Origin: Apricaphanius iberus | Taxonomy: Eukaryota; Chordata; Actinopteri; Cyprinodontiformes; Aphaniidae | Assembly: GCA_028564705.1 (NCBI GenBank) | Contig: JAPXFQ010000902.1 | Location: 62,001-126,000 of the forward strand | Direction: 5' to 3' | DNA length: 64,000 nt | Part shown: piece after piece, positions 10,876-21,800 of the stretch | How positions within the stretch are numbered: the first letter of the stretch is position 1 | How the letters are laid out: each line of letters begins with the position of its first letter | Translations under genes and position numbers: made by a program | Notes under the pieces: generated by a model | Databases searched by the model: none | Told to the model about the DNA's origin: nothing | The model's input: the letters and a program-made list of their open reading frames with translations, nothing else

Positions 10876-11742
10876 TTACGGATCTTCTCCATTCTGGGTC
10901 TTACTTATGAATTTCCAAGCCTCCGCTGGTGTTTTGAAAGCAAAAGTCTTTCCATCTTGGGTCACCAGTAGCTTTGCCGGATGGATTAGTCCATGTCTCA
11001 GTCCCAGTTTGCGCGGCTCTCCGCGGATGGGATCAAACAGTTTGCGTTGCTGGTGCACCCCCGCGGCAAGATCAGGATAGAACCGTACTTGTTGCTCCTC
11101 GTAGTGAATGTTCCCTTTAGCTCTCGCCGCAGTAACTGTAGCCATCTTATCCCTATAGTTAAGGAATTTTATGATCAGAACACGAGGCGCTTCTTTGTCG
11201 TCTCTTCTCGGGCCAATCCTGTGGGCTCTCTCAATGATAAAGGGAGTAGCATAGATTTCACGACCAAATGTCTCCGGTAGCCACTTTTCCAAGAACTTGC
11301 AGGGGTCTCGTCCTTCAGATCCCTCTGGCAGAAACGCGAGCCTCAAGTTGTTGCGTCTGGACCTCGACTCCAAATCCAGCACTTTTTCCTCGAGCATTTT
11401 CTGTTTCTCTTCCATAGCACATGTTTTAGCCCGCAGGATCTCCACTTCGTCTTCCGCATTAGAAATGCGGGTTTCAGCTTCATTGACCCTTTTGATACAG
11501 TCCTTTATCTCTCCACGAATATTGTCCAAGTCTGTTTTGATAGTGGTGACGATAGTTAGGATCTCATCCACCTTACTGTTTTGAGAATTTCCCTCCATAC
11601 ATGTAGCCCCAGATAACTGTGCAGTGGCGCTGCTATCTTTAGACTTAGCTTTTAGCTGATCACGGAGAGGGTAGTCTGTTAGCTTGGGTTGTTCTGTCTT
11701 TTCGTTGGCATCCTGCGGAGCTTTTATCGCTTTTGGAGACAT
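10876..11742 (-). CDS. L1 ORF1 protein
   Basis: This is an L1 ORF1p, the RNA-binding chaperone that coats LINE RNA. A variable, Lys-rich N-terminus comes first, then a long coiled coil with heptad character over about residues 70-130. An RRM-like domain follows (RSRRNNLRL through IIERAHRIG), then a C-terminal domain (VRFYPDLAA). I prefer the start at 11742 (Met-Ser-Pro-Lys) over the in-frame ATG at 11772, because fish L1 ORF1 proteins commonly begin so; this is a judgement. The frame is open to 10876. With ORF2 truncated, the element cannot move by itself. Confidence 0.82.
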   Translation of the reverse strand: MSPKAIKAPQDANEKTEQPKLTDYPLRDQLKAKSKDSSATAQLSGATCMEGNSQNSKVDEILTIVTTIKTDLDNIRGEIKDCIKRVNEAETRISNAEDEVEILRAKTCAMEEKQKMLEEKVLDLESRSRRNNLRLAFLPEGSEGRDPCKFLEKWLPETFGREIYATPFIIERAHRIGPRRDDKEAPRVLIIKFLNYRDKMATVTAARAKGNIHYEEQQVRFYPDLAAGVHQQRKLFDPIRGEPRKLGLRHGLIHPAKLLVTQDGKTFAFKTPAEAWKFISKTQNGEDP

Positions 11743-11873
11743 TCTTAAGAGTTGGGAGTAGTGATAAATCACTGACAGCAGCTAAGAAAAACTTTTTATA
11801 TCAAAAAGTAGCACAAATAGCGGAGCGGAGGAAAAACACGTTCTCTCACATGGCCGCCATAACCGGAAGTCCC

Positions 11874-12301
11874 CTTTTGATCATTTTTAATAATATTTTA
11901 TTCTGTATCTAAATCACCATCATTTGTTATAATTCATGTAATACAATTCATTGCATTATTTTAAGTGGTGGAAGAATCGGCATTGGTACTCAGTATTGGC
12001 AAGTACTAGTACTGAGATCCAAGTATCGGTATTGTATCGGTTTGAAAATAGTGGTATTGTTGAATCCTAGTCAGAATGGAAAAAGCTAAATTAAAAAAAT
12101 ACAAATATAATTAGTGGAATTTTAGAAATAACAAATAATTTGTAAAGTCATTCAATGGATTTCATAGCCAAGTTTCAACATGTCTGCAAATTAAAATTTC
12201 CATACAGGTCGATTGTGACAGCTCCTAACCACCTGTGTGAGTTTTTTCCTACAGTGTCTTTCTTTGTCACTTAATCAGGGGCCACACTACTAGTGATGGG
12301 T
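11874..12301. other. Anonymous AT-rich stretch with decayed repeat ends
   Basis: No gene is visible. 11990-12070 (a GTACT/GTATCGG-rich segment) and 12285-12301 look like edges of a widespread fish DNA-transposon-derived repeat. That repeat resumes at about 12683 after the Rex1-like insertion. Confidence 0.35.
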
Positions 12302-12682
12302 ATCAATTCAATTCAATTCAATTCAATTCAGTTTATTTATATAGCGCCATTTCACAACAGATGTCATCTCAAGGCACTTTACAAAAAGAGTTATTACAAT
12401 ACAATGTTTAGTGTAGAAATTACAGAACCACAGAAGATTGCGTCGTGGAATTCTCAGCAATCCCTCATACTGAGCAAGCATGCAGCGACAGTGGGAAGGA
12501 AAAACTCCCTTTTAACAGGAAGAAACCTCCGGCAGAACCAGGCTCAGCACAAGCGGTTATCTGCCGCGACCGTCTGTGGCTTGGAGAATACATAACAGAG
12601 ACACAGAAAGAGCACTAGAACTGATGCAGAAGTTTGTTGCAGGACGTGGAGAATTTTCCGTCACTGCAATGCCATCTTAGTC
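12302..12682 (-). mobile_element. Rex1-like LINE, 3' UTR fragment (copy A)
   Basis: This is the 3' end of a CR1-superfamily LINE in minus orientation, closely matching the tail of the copy at 14881. On the plus strand it starts with a TTCAA pentamer array, i.e. the (TTGAA)n tail on the LINE's own strand. An A/T-rich TTTATTTATATAGCGCC segment and about 340 bp of UTR follow. It is 5'-truncated. It appears to have landed inside another repeat whose halves flank it. Confidence 0.7.
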
Positions 12683-12981
12683 ATTTAGGTTTAATCCAAT
12701 ACTGGTGCCAAACCAGTACTTTTGAAGTAGTGCCGGTGCTTGAAGCGATGCTTAAAGAATGGAAAACATACAAACTTTGTCCAAAAACCACTCTATTTTT
12801 CCTTTTATTTAGTAGGGCTGTCAAACAAAACATTTTTATGTAATTAATCACAGGGTATGACCAAAAGAACTACAAGTTTCGGTGTAAATAAAAGGACAAA
12901 TCTAGATGCGGTTCCTCTTTTTTGAAATGAAATACAGGGGACATCAAAACAATTTGTGTTTTGAACTCCACAATCAGATTC

Positions 12982-12999
12982 AAAATGTATGTGTGGTCT
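12982..12999 (+). repeat. Target-site duplication, left copy
   Basis: An 18-bp direct repeat, AAAATGTATGTGTGGTCT, is repeated exactly at 13500-13517 and flanks the SINE. Confidence 0.9.
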
Positions 13000-13499
13000 G
13001 AGGGGAGAATGGTGGCGCAGCTGGAAGCACAGCTAACCTCACAGCTAACCTCACAGCTAGAAGGTCCTGGGTTCGTTTCCTGCCGGGGACGCTGTGGGTG
13101 CTGAGGGTGTGCTTGTTCCTCCATATCATCAGCACCCACACCCTGGGTGGAGTTGGTAAAAGGGCCTTTCTGTTCTTCCTGCGTTCCCATGAGTAGTTAA
13201 TGTGAACTACTCCCACAAAAACATGCACCAGTTGTGGGCTATATACTGCCTCTTCCTGGCTGACTGAGGCGCCTGAGGAAGAGGATCTGGCTGGAATAGT
13301 GTGATCCTTCCACACGCTACATCCAGCTGGAGGAACCCCACCCCCTCAGGTAAAAAAAAGGGGCCTGCTTACTCCTCAAGCAGGAAGGAGGTTTGACCTG
13401 CGGTCGGCAGAGGGAGAGCAAAGCCCAGGACTGTACTTAGGTAAGAACACTGGGGTGATAATTATGGGAAAAAACCGTGGGATAATAAAAACATTAAAA
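13000..13499 (+). mobile_element. tRNA-headed SINE with intact target-site duplication
   Basis: This is a 500-bp retroposon. Its head carries an A-box-like TGGCGCAGCTGG and a B-box-like GGTTCGTTTCC, as in tRNA-derived pol III promoters. Between them CACAGCTAACCT is repeated two and a half times, which widens the usual spacing. The body is unrelated to any coding sequence and the 3' end is A-rich (ATAAAAACATTAAAAA). Exact 18-bp direct repeats flank it, which shows LINE-style retroposition and a relatively young insertion. The family is not identified. Confidence 0.78.
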
Positions 13500-13517
13500 A
13501 AAATGTATGTGTGGTCT
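13500..13517 (+). repeat. Target-site duplication, right copy
   Basis: This is the exact second copy of the 18-bp sequence at 12982-12999. Confidence 0.9.
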
Positions 13518-14038
13518 CATATGAAAACTAATAACAAATAGAGGTAGAACTAACCAAAATACATGAATTAACTTAGAGTGTTAGTCTGGACTTTGTAAGA
13601 AAAAAGAGAGAGAGGGACATGATTTGAAAAAAAAACGACCCAAGCTCCCTCCCCCTCCTTTTCTGTTTGGTATTGAAGCCAGGCCTACTTTTCCGTGCAC
13701 GCGCCAGGTCAATGGGCCAAGACGTGCGGAGGAGAGAGAGAAAACAACCAGAGTGTCAACGATGGAGTTTTTGGAGGTGAGGATGCTTTTTTGGTGTTGA
13801 TCCATGGTTGCGCTCGGGACTAATGGTGGAGGGTTGATTACTGCCGGCTGCCGGAGGAGGAGCAGGTCTCTCTGAGCTCTCCTGATCTGTCTGAATTTTG
13901 CCTTATTTTCCCCTTTATTTTCCCCTATTTTCCCCTTTAAGATTTAGATTTAGACTGTTCTTTTTAGTTTTCTGCAGTTTTCTTCTTAATGTATGTGCCG
14001 AGCCTCTGGAAGTACACTATTAGATTAGGCTTTTTCTG

Positions 14039-14880
14039 GTGGATTGCTTCCAAAGGACGTCTGTAAGACTGTGGATCAACATCATGGCGTTTTACTCAGC
14101 TGAAGACTTGTGCCCAGCTACCTGCTTAACCGGATCAACTTTTCTGGACACCTTTGAAAGACTGATTAACAACATGGCACACTGCTCAGCTGAGATCTTT
14201 GATAAGCTACTCCGAAGACAGAACGCCCTGGGGGAACAGCTCCGGAATATGGAAGAAAAACTAAGCCGTTTGGAAATTAACTATGAAATCAATGCTGGAT
14301 ATAACAATGAGATGACAATTCCGACAAAGGAACAACAACAAAAATCCGACAGCCCTGTGCTTCAGCACCGAAAAAAAAACATTTCCTCACCAAGGCGTGG
14401 AACTGGCAGAACGCCAAATTCGAATTACGAGGAGAACTGGCCGCCTCTGAAACGAAACTCTGGAAATACCTGCACGCTTGTTCCCAGGAGAAGGAGAAGA
14501 CAGAGGAGGAAGCTCCAGGCATCATTCTCTCCCCCTGGAATTCCCCTAAAGAACAGATTTACAGCCTTAGACTCCGTGCAGGAGACAGCCCCTGCCACAA
14601 GTCAAGGCCTGCAGGGTAAATCGAGGAACACCGCGATGGATGGAAAAAAAGCAACAAAAAAAACAAAGACGGAGAGCGTACACATTTTAAAATACACCCC
14701 CCCCCCCCGAGCTAAGGTTCTGATTAATTATGATGGCTCCATAAATGGGATTGAAAGCATCTGCCACAACACTAACATCCACTGTTTCCCAAAGAACACT
14801 ATAAAACAAATTATGGAAAAGGTCCCCCCTATTCTTGGTCTCCACCCCCGAATACACACACTGAACATACATGCTGGCTC
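14039..14880 (+). pseudogene. LINE ORF1-like protein, truncated
   Basis: This plus-strand frame probably encodes the ORF1 of an L2/CR1-type LINE. It has a coiled-coil stretch (about residues 55-80), a long Lys/Arg-rich linker with PLKNRFTALDS, and then sequence from about residue 225 resembling the start of an SGNH-esterase domain, as some fish L2/CR1 ORF1 proteins have. The expected GDS nucleophile region is degenerate here (YDGS). The frame is cut where the Rex1-like insertion begins at 14881. I do not see its continuation after 18395. Start codons at 14039, 14081 and 14174 are all possible. Confidence 0.45.
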
Positions 14881-15574
14881 TTCAATTCAATTCAATTCAG
14901 TTTATTTATATAGCACCGTTTCACAACAGATGTCATCTCAAGGCACTTTACAAGAAGAGTTATTACAATACAATGTTTAATGTAGAAATTAGAGAACCAC
15001 AGAAGATTGTGTCGTGTAATTCTCAGCAATCCCTCACACTGAGCAAGCATGAAGCGACAGTGGAAAGGAAAAACTCCCTTTTAACAGGAACTTTCCTTGT
15101 TTTGGAGAATACAGAACAAAGATACAGCACAGAGACACAGAAAGAGCAACAGAACTGATGCAGAAGTTTGTTGCAGGACGTGGAGAACTTTCCGTCACTG
15201 CAATGCCATCTTTGTCAGGGTCGTCAAGCAGGGCGGAAGAGACTAAGAGAAAACAGGTTAAAACTTGAACTGACAACACATCATGCAGTTGGGGACCCTA
15301 ACCCTATAAGAGAGAAAGTAGGAACTGTCTCTAATAATGTCATCCAACAGCCTAGCCTAAAGAAGGATAGCTACTAACATTAACCTGTCTCCTAGCTACT
15401 AGGAGACCTAGCTACTAACACTTTCTACCTGGCTTACATTAACCTATCTCTACCTAGCTACTCTACCTCTTCCTATCTCTTCCTAGCTTTTGACACTCTA
15501 CGTGGCTACTAACATTAACCTGTCTCTTCCTATCTACCTGTCTGACCTGACTCTAACTACCTATAAACATATCT

Positions 15575-16582
15575 CTAACTGTAAGCTTTGTCAAAGAGGA
15601 AAGTTTTTAGCCTAGTTTTAAAGATATACAAATTGTCTGCTTCACGAACCAACCCAGGGAGATGGTTCCATAGGAGGGGAGCCTGATAGCTGAAAGATCT
15701 GCCACCCATTCTACTTTTAGAAATCCTAGGAACTACCATTAAAACCTGCAGTCTGAGACGAAGGGCCCTGCCAGAGACATATGGAACAATCAGGTATCTT
15801 ATGTATGATGGAGCTAGATTATTAAGAGCTTTATATTTCAGAAGGAGGATCTTGAATTCTATTCTAGATCTCACTGGGAGCCAGTGAAGAGAAGCTAAAA
15901 TAGGGGAAATGTGATCTCTTCTTTTAATATTCATCAGAATCCTTGCATCAGCATTTTGGACTAATGGAAGACTTTTAATTGTTTTCTGTGGACTACCTGA
16001 TAATAACGAGTTAGAGTAATCCAGCCTTGAAGTAACAAAGGCATGGACTAGTTTTTCAGCATCACTCCTGGACAGGATGAGTCTAATTATTGCAATATTC
16101 ATAAGGTAAAAAAAGGAAATCCTAGAGACTTCTTTAATGTGAGATCTAAATGACATATCTTGGTCAAAAATAACATAGAGGTTCTTTGCTTTATTACTGG
16201 AGGCTAATTTAATGCCGTCCAGGTGAAGGGGTTGACTAAGTAGTTTTTTTTTCAGAGCTTCTGGTCCAAAGACGACAACTTCTGTTTTATCAGAATTCAG
16301 AAGCAAGACGTTTAGAGTCATCCAAGTTTTTATGTCTTCCAGACATGCCTGTAGTCTACCTTACTGATTGGATTCATCAGGATTTATGGATAGATATAGC
16401 TGTGTATCATCTGCATAACAATGGAAATTTATCCCATGCTGCCTAATTATTTTACCAATAGGAAGCATATATAGAGTAAAAAGAATCGGCCCAAGCACTG
16501 AACCCTGTGGTACTCCGCAAGTAACTATTGAGGTTGAGGAAGATTTATCATTTACCTGAACAGACTGAAATCTGTTAGACAA
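15575..16582 (-). pseudogene. Rex1-like reverse transcriptase
   Basis: This is a CR1-superfamily reverse transcriptase covering palm to C-terminus. GVPQGSVLGPILF marks the conserved pre-catalytic motif and CYADDTQLYLS holds the catalytic YADD box (about 16405). The thumb and C-terminal region run to the typical Phe-Leu-Phe-Asp-Lys end at 15575. One in-frame stop at 16358-16360 separates two otherwise collinear parts of the same frame. The fingers region lies upstream in a shifted frame and is mostly lost. It is not functional as it stands. Confidence 0.83.
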
Positions 16583-16710
16583 ATAATATTTAAACCAGCC
16601 TAGTGCTGATCCTTTTATAACCTCTTCGATTGTTTTGTCACTGACAGGTATAAAATGTGTCAGCTCAAGGTGTTTATCTGGAAACAGTCTTGCTATTTGT
16701 TTTGTGTTAA

Positions 16711-17800
16711 TTATGGCATTTTTAATGCCTTGAACTTTGTCATTAAAAATATTGCAAATTCATTGCACTTAGATGTGGAAGTTAGTTGTGAGGGCAATGA
16801 AACTTGAGGATTAGTTAATCTGTTCACTGTGGCAAACAGAACACGAGAATTGTTTTTGCAGTTTGCAATTATTTTAGAATACTTCTCCCTTGCTCCACGT
16901 AAAATCTGGTTAAACACACAAAGCACTTTTTTGTGAACCTCATAATGAACCTGAAGCTTTGACTTGCGCCATTTCAGTTTCGGCTTTACGACACTCTCTT
17001 TTTTGTGCCCTGACCGAAACTTAATTTCTCCAAGGTGCCTTTTGCTTAATGTTAACCATTTTAACCTTGACAGGAGCAATAGTATCTAAAACGTTTACAA
17101 CCCTTGAAGTGTAAGAGTCCAAAAGATTATCAACATTTGAGCATGGGGGATTTTGGTCAGTTCCATAAACTTTGTCCTTGTATCATTTCAACTCCAGGCC
17201 CCACTACTGGTTTGGGTACAACGGATAGGTCAAAGAAGACACAAAAATTATCAGACAAAGCAACATCAACATCATTGACAATTGATATATTAACACCTTT
17301 TGTAATGACTAGATCTAGAGTGTGGCCTTTGTTGTGAGTTGCATCACTCACGTGTTGAGTTAAACCAAACATTTCAAGGACAGCACTAAGTTCTTTGGCA
17401 TGTCTATCATTGGTTACATCCACATGCACATTAAAATCACCTGAAATTACTTAACAATCAAATTCAGTGCAAACAAATGTACGCAATGCAGTAAAATCTT
17501 CAATAAAACAATTCTGTTATGTATGTATTTTTTAAATTGTCATATAAAGTATGAAAAATTGTTTAATCTCCATTTTGAATGACACATACTCAAATGATGG
17601 AAAAAACCCAAATGACAGTTTGTGGGTCAATATACTGTCCCTGCATTGCTAGTGTTTTTGTTGAGCCAAGTCTCAGTTAAAAACATAAAATTCATATTAT
17701 AAGAGGAAATTAAACTTTTTACTAAAAATAACTTTTTTTTTAATGATCTGACATTGAGAACAGCATGTTTGAGTAGATTTAATCTTTTTACAAGGGATAT
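16711..17800 (-). pseudogene. Rex1-like endonuclease and linker, frameshifted
   Basis: This is an AP-like endonuclease in pieces. The N-terminal strand and FLTETWLNKN motif (catalytic Glu) lie at about 17680-17640. The C-terminal part with THNKGHTLDLVI and a SDN version of the usual SDH motif lies at 17429-17157. The basic linker to RT is at 17079-16711. Frameshifts and stops separate these parts. Motif order matches CR1/Rex1 ORF2. Confidence 0.7.
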
Positions 17801-17856
17801 GGATTAAATGTCTTTGGTTATCTAATCTTTGCGGCTTGACAGTACTGTTTTTTTAA

Positions 17857-18395
17857 TTCAATTCAATTCAGTTTATTTATATAGCGCCGTTTCACAACAG
17901 ATGTCATGTCAAGGCACTTTACAAGAAGAGTTATTACAATACAATGTTTAATGTAGAAATTAGAGAACCACAGAAGATTGCGTCGTGTAATTCTCAGCAA
18001 CCCCTCACACTGAGCAAGCACGAAGCGACAGTGGAAAGGAAAAACTCCCTTTTAACAGGAAGAAACCTCCGGCAGAACCAGGCTCAGCACAAGCGGTCGT
18101 CTGTGGTTTGGAGAATACAGAACAGAGACACAGAACAGAGACACAGAAAGAGCAACAGAACTGTTGCAGAAGTTTGTTGCAGGACGTGGAGAACTTTCCG
18201 TCACTGCAATGCCATCTTAGTCAGGGTCGTCAAGCAGGGCGGGTCAGGAGCACCTACTGTAGGAAGAGACTAAGAGAAAACAGGTTAGCGCTTGAATTGA
18301 CAGCACATCATGCAGTTGGGGAGAAGTAGGAGAGAAAGTAGGAACAGACCCTAATAATGTCCTCCAACAGCCTAGCTTTAAGAGAGCACACTCCC
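17857..18395 (-). mobile_element. Rex1-like LINE, 3' UTR fragment (copy C)
   Basis: This is a minus-strand copy of the same 3' UTR, with its pentamer tail starting at 17857 directly against the 5' end of copy B. It is similar to copy B up to about 18395 and then diverges. The arrangement is head-to-tail: copy C, then copy B on the minus strand. Confidence 0.72.
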
Positions 18396-18460
18396 TCTCT
18401 GGACCTCTGGTTGGCTTTGAGTTTGCTTTACATGATAGTAACGCAGAGGCCCTTAACGTC

Positions 18461-18830
18461 CTAGATAGCAGGAGTGAAGCTGCTGGAGGTTACAGCTGTG
18501 GGCACCGGTAGTGGATCACGATACTTCTTTGGGGACAAGGGCCTTGATTTTGACATGACTGGAGTGAGGGGAACCGTTTTAATCCCATCTTGTACCAAGT
18601 TTTCAAGTGGTTCTGGAGAAATAAACAATCCTGAAAAGTCTCTGGAAGGTGTAGATGTAGCAGTTGGATTCCAGGATGCAGGTGGTGCTGAAGCTGAGTT
18701 TTCCCCCATAGATTCAGATGCAGGTGGTCCTGCTATTGTGACTGAATCATTTCCTGTTGATGCAGATGGTGCTGAGTTTTTTCCACAGAGATACAGGTGG
18801 TGCGGCAGGTGAGTTTTTTACTACTAAACG
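18461..18830 (-). other. Pro/Ser/Ala-rich open stretch, possibly LINE-derived
   Basis: A minus-strand frame here is rich in Pro, Ser and Ala and open for over 80 codons. On the plus strand it shows imperfect repeats built on GATGCAGGTGGTGCT. It lies upstream of Rex1-like copy C on that strand, so it may be the N-terminal linker of the same element or of another repeat. No domain is recognised. Confidence 0.25.
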
Positions 18831-21800
18831 AGTCCCTTTTTAGGATGTTGCAAGCAGAACATTCTCCATGGCATCTCTAGACTCCGTCACATGAGCTCAG
18901 TGTGAACCTCGTTTCATCTCTGAAGAGCACACGGTTCCTCCTCCGTTTGATGGTATATCTGCTGCAGTAACAGTGCGATACCATCTTTCAAAAGTTGTAA
19001 AAGCAACAACATTCTTACCAGTGTCCAGGTCAACTGGGAAAAGATTTAGGTGTTCCGAAATCCTTGAACGTCCGGTTCTAGAATACAGAATCCTATCCCA
19101 CTCTTTCTAGTAAATGGGTTGAATTCATGCATTTTCAGATGGAAACGTAATGGATTCAGATAAGGAGAATGTTGGCCCATACAAGCATGCCATTCTGGGG
19201 AACAAAAGACAGTAAAGGTGAATCTCCAATGAAACAAGTGTTATGCACTTTTACTGAGTTCTTGAATGAATATAATTAGTTATGAATTCAATTAATAAAT
19301 AAATAAAATAAAATTACAGGAAGTCATCCTAATGTTCTTAACTGAAAAAGTACCTTTAATTTAACTTTTGGTTGACAATTAAATTAATGATAATTACAGT
19401 ATCTAAGTATTTAATTCAATTCACTTCATGTATATAATGGTTATTCACAAGAAATTCTCTAGGCACGTTAAAACATCTTTAAAATACACTGAAAAGGGTC
19501 AAAATGTAATGAAAAGTCACTGAGGTCATAAAATATTATATTTGATTTCTAAGAATAAAGTTGGAGACTTTTAGCAGAAGCAGGAATGATGCAATGCTGT
19601 GTACTGCTGGAGAGCTAAAGGAACAGCACCAGCTCCTTTAGTTCCTGGATAATCTCCAATATCTCATCAACTCCACCTAAAACCTGAAAGAAAAATAAAC
19701 GATTCTTTTTGTAAAGAAAAAAATCCATTCGTTAAGAAATCTAAGAAAATAGAAACAATGAAGTCTAGTTTATACTGTCAGCAACTTTGCACCAAGACAC
19801 AGTCGTATCGATGGCGACGTATTTCATTTATAGTTTATATATATAGTTTTTAGTTTTTCAGTGTTGTAAAGCAATTCCTGACCAGGAAAGCAGGGGGTGC
19901 CGACTTCTGATTGTGAGTCGTTCTAATATTGCATTTACGTTTCTGATTAACTAGAGTTTATTTTCTTAAACTTGTGAATGTATTGCCCGCTCAAGGACCA
20001 ATGGACAACAAAAAATCAGTTTTAATTGAGCTGGAAAGCTTTTTACTAGAAGTACAGCTCAGAGAATACTCTAAAAACCCATGTAAACAAATACAGCAGC
20101 CTGTTTTGTTGTTCTCTATGTACCTCATCGCAAAAGACCAGGGGGGTATTCCACGAGGCGAGCTCAACAAATTCAGACTCATTTGAAATATCCTTGAATT
20201 ATTGTAACAGTTCACACTAGGGTTGAGCGAGTACAGATAATTAACCCATATTAATTATCTGTACTCGGACGGGGCTGTGCCTAATCCGGAAGCAGGCAGC
20301 GTTAAACCCAGAAGTGGGCCGGGTTATCTTGAAATGGGCGGAGCTTTATTCTGTATGTGTTTTTAAGCATGCAATTTATATGGGTTGATCAGAAATTGTT
20401 ATATTTATTGCTGATTAGAAAACTATTTACATAACATCAGCATTGATCTTCAAATGAATGGTTTTGATAACAAACAAACAATAGGCCTATAGAGAACAAG
20501 TTTTGCAACAAAGAATACAACACTTGTGGTTGCAGTTATGAAGTAAAATGTAATGAACAAGAGTTTTTATCTCAACATGCCTCTCTTTTTTTAGCTTTAA
20601 TTTTCTTTAAGATCAGTGTTTTTTGTTTTGTTTTTTTGGTTATTTTTTTATTTCCACACCAGGTATGTGTGTTTAACTAATTTATTTGTAATATAGTTTT
20701 ATTAAGAGTCTGTATCAGAAGAGAGTGAGAAAGCATTTTCTCTCACTTTGGCTGCAACGCAGCATTGAGTCTGTTGATGACGCTGTAACTTTTTTTCCTG
20801 CAGGATCAGCAAGATAGCTATGCTCTTGGGCCAAAAGAGCTGAAAAACAAACAAACACTTGATCTGCTGCCAGAGTAACCAGTGCGCAGCCAAACAAAAA
20901 GGAAGCTGGACGTGAGGTCAGTTGAAACATTTTTTAATCCTTGATAACTGGGAGGATGTAAAAAGTAATTGAAACGGCAGCTTCTGTCAGTCACATAAAG
21001 ACTGTTGTGAAAACTTGTGGCTGGCTGCTGCAGCCTGCGTCATTAATTACTGCTAATTGTTTTTCTCATGGGACATAGGCTACACGAATCATGTAGGTAA
21101 CCTATTTTGGATCTGAAACAGTAATCTTCACCAACAGGTGATGATTTTTCATGCCTGGAATGAGGACACTGTACCCCATAGCACCTTCCTTGGCAAAATG
21201 CAAGTGTAACATGTTTTATTCTCCATCCCTCTCCTAAGTAACAGGGAGTATTTATGAGAGGCAACACTGTTTTATCTGTTAGTAGTGGCTAAAAGTGAGA
21301 TATAAAATGTTTAGTATATGTGCCGAATAACTGCATGTGTTAGAAATTCAAAATTTTTGTCTGGAATTTGTGATACCTATTTAGTTAATATTGGTATTTT
21401 GTAAACTGTCGTAAAGTTTATAAAACCATTTGACATGTTATTTAAGAGTAACAAAATTATTTTAACACAGTAGCCTTTAATGATCAAACAGCACTGTACA
21501 CATTTCCCTAAGATCGATGGAGAATAAACTTTCATTTTTTTGGTTTTATGCAGACAGCTCTGCAGGGAGACAGACCAATTTTTTTTTTAAACATTTCGTT
21601 TATTTATGTTTTAGGTATCTGATATGAGTTAACCTAATGATGAAAAAAAGACAATAAATTTGTTAATCCGTGGTTATTAGTTTTGTAAATAAATCATGCA
21701 GTTATAAAGCAACAACAATGGCCCAGGTTGGTAAAATATTGAATAGTTTAAAGTTTTAGGGCTTGTATCCAGCACTGACGATAATCAAATTAATCAATGA

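Larger units (their letters stand above)
9437..11873 (-). mobile_element. L1-type LINE, 5' half (3'-truncated)
   Basis: This minus-strand L1 retains a short GC-rich 5' UTR (about 11873-11743), ORF1, a 443-bp inter-ORF region and only the first third of ORF2. The reverse transcriptase and 3' UTR are absent. L1 copies are usually truncated at the 5' end, so this pattern implies a later deletion or rearrangement at about 9480. A separate minus-strand L1 3' half lies at 55300-58440. Confidence 0.85.
14881..17856 (-). mobile_element. Rex1-like LINE with endonuclease and reverse transcriptase (copy B)
   Basis: This is the most complete of four related copies. On the minus strand it reads endonuclease (from about 17800), linker, reverse transcriptase (to 15575), and a ~690-bp 3' UTR ending in a (TTGAA)n tail at 14881. 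Its 5' end abuts the 3' tail of copy C without a gap. The RT style and pentamer tail suggest Rex1 or a close CR1/L2 relative. Confidence 0.8.

Noticed and set aside
13000..13100. A functional tRNA gene
   Set aside because: A- and B-box-like motifs are present but the cloverleaf is disrupted by the 12-bp repeats. The A-rich tail and target duplication identify a SINE.
14697..14710. C-rich run as a regulatory or frameshift site
   Set aside because: It is a simple homopolymer in a decayed LINE ORF; nothing suggests function.
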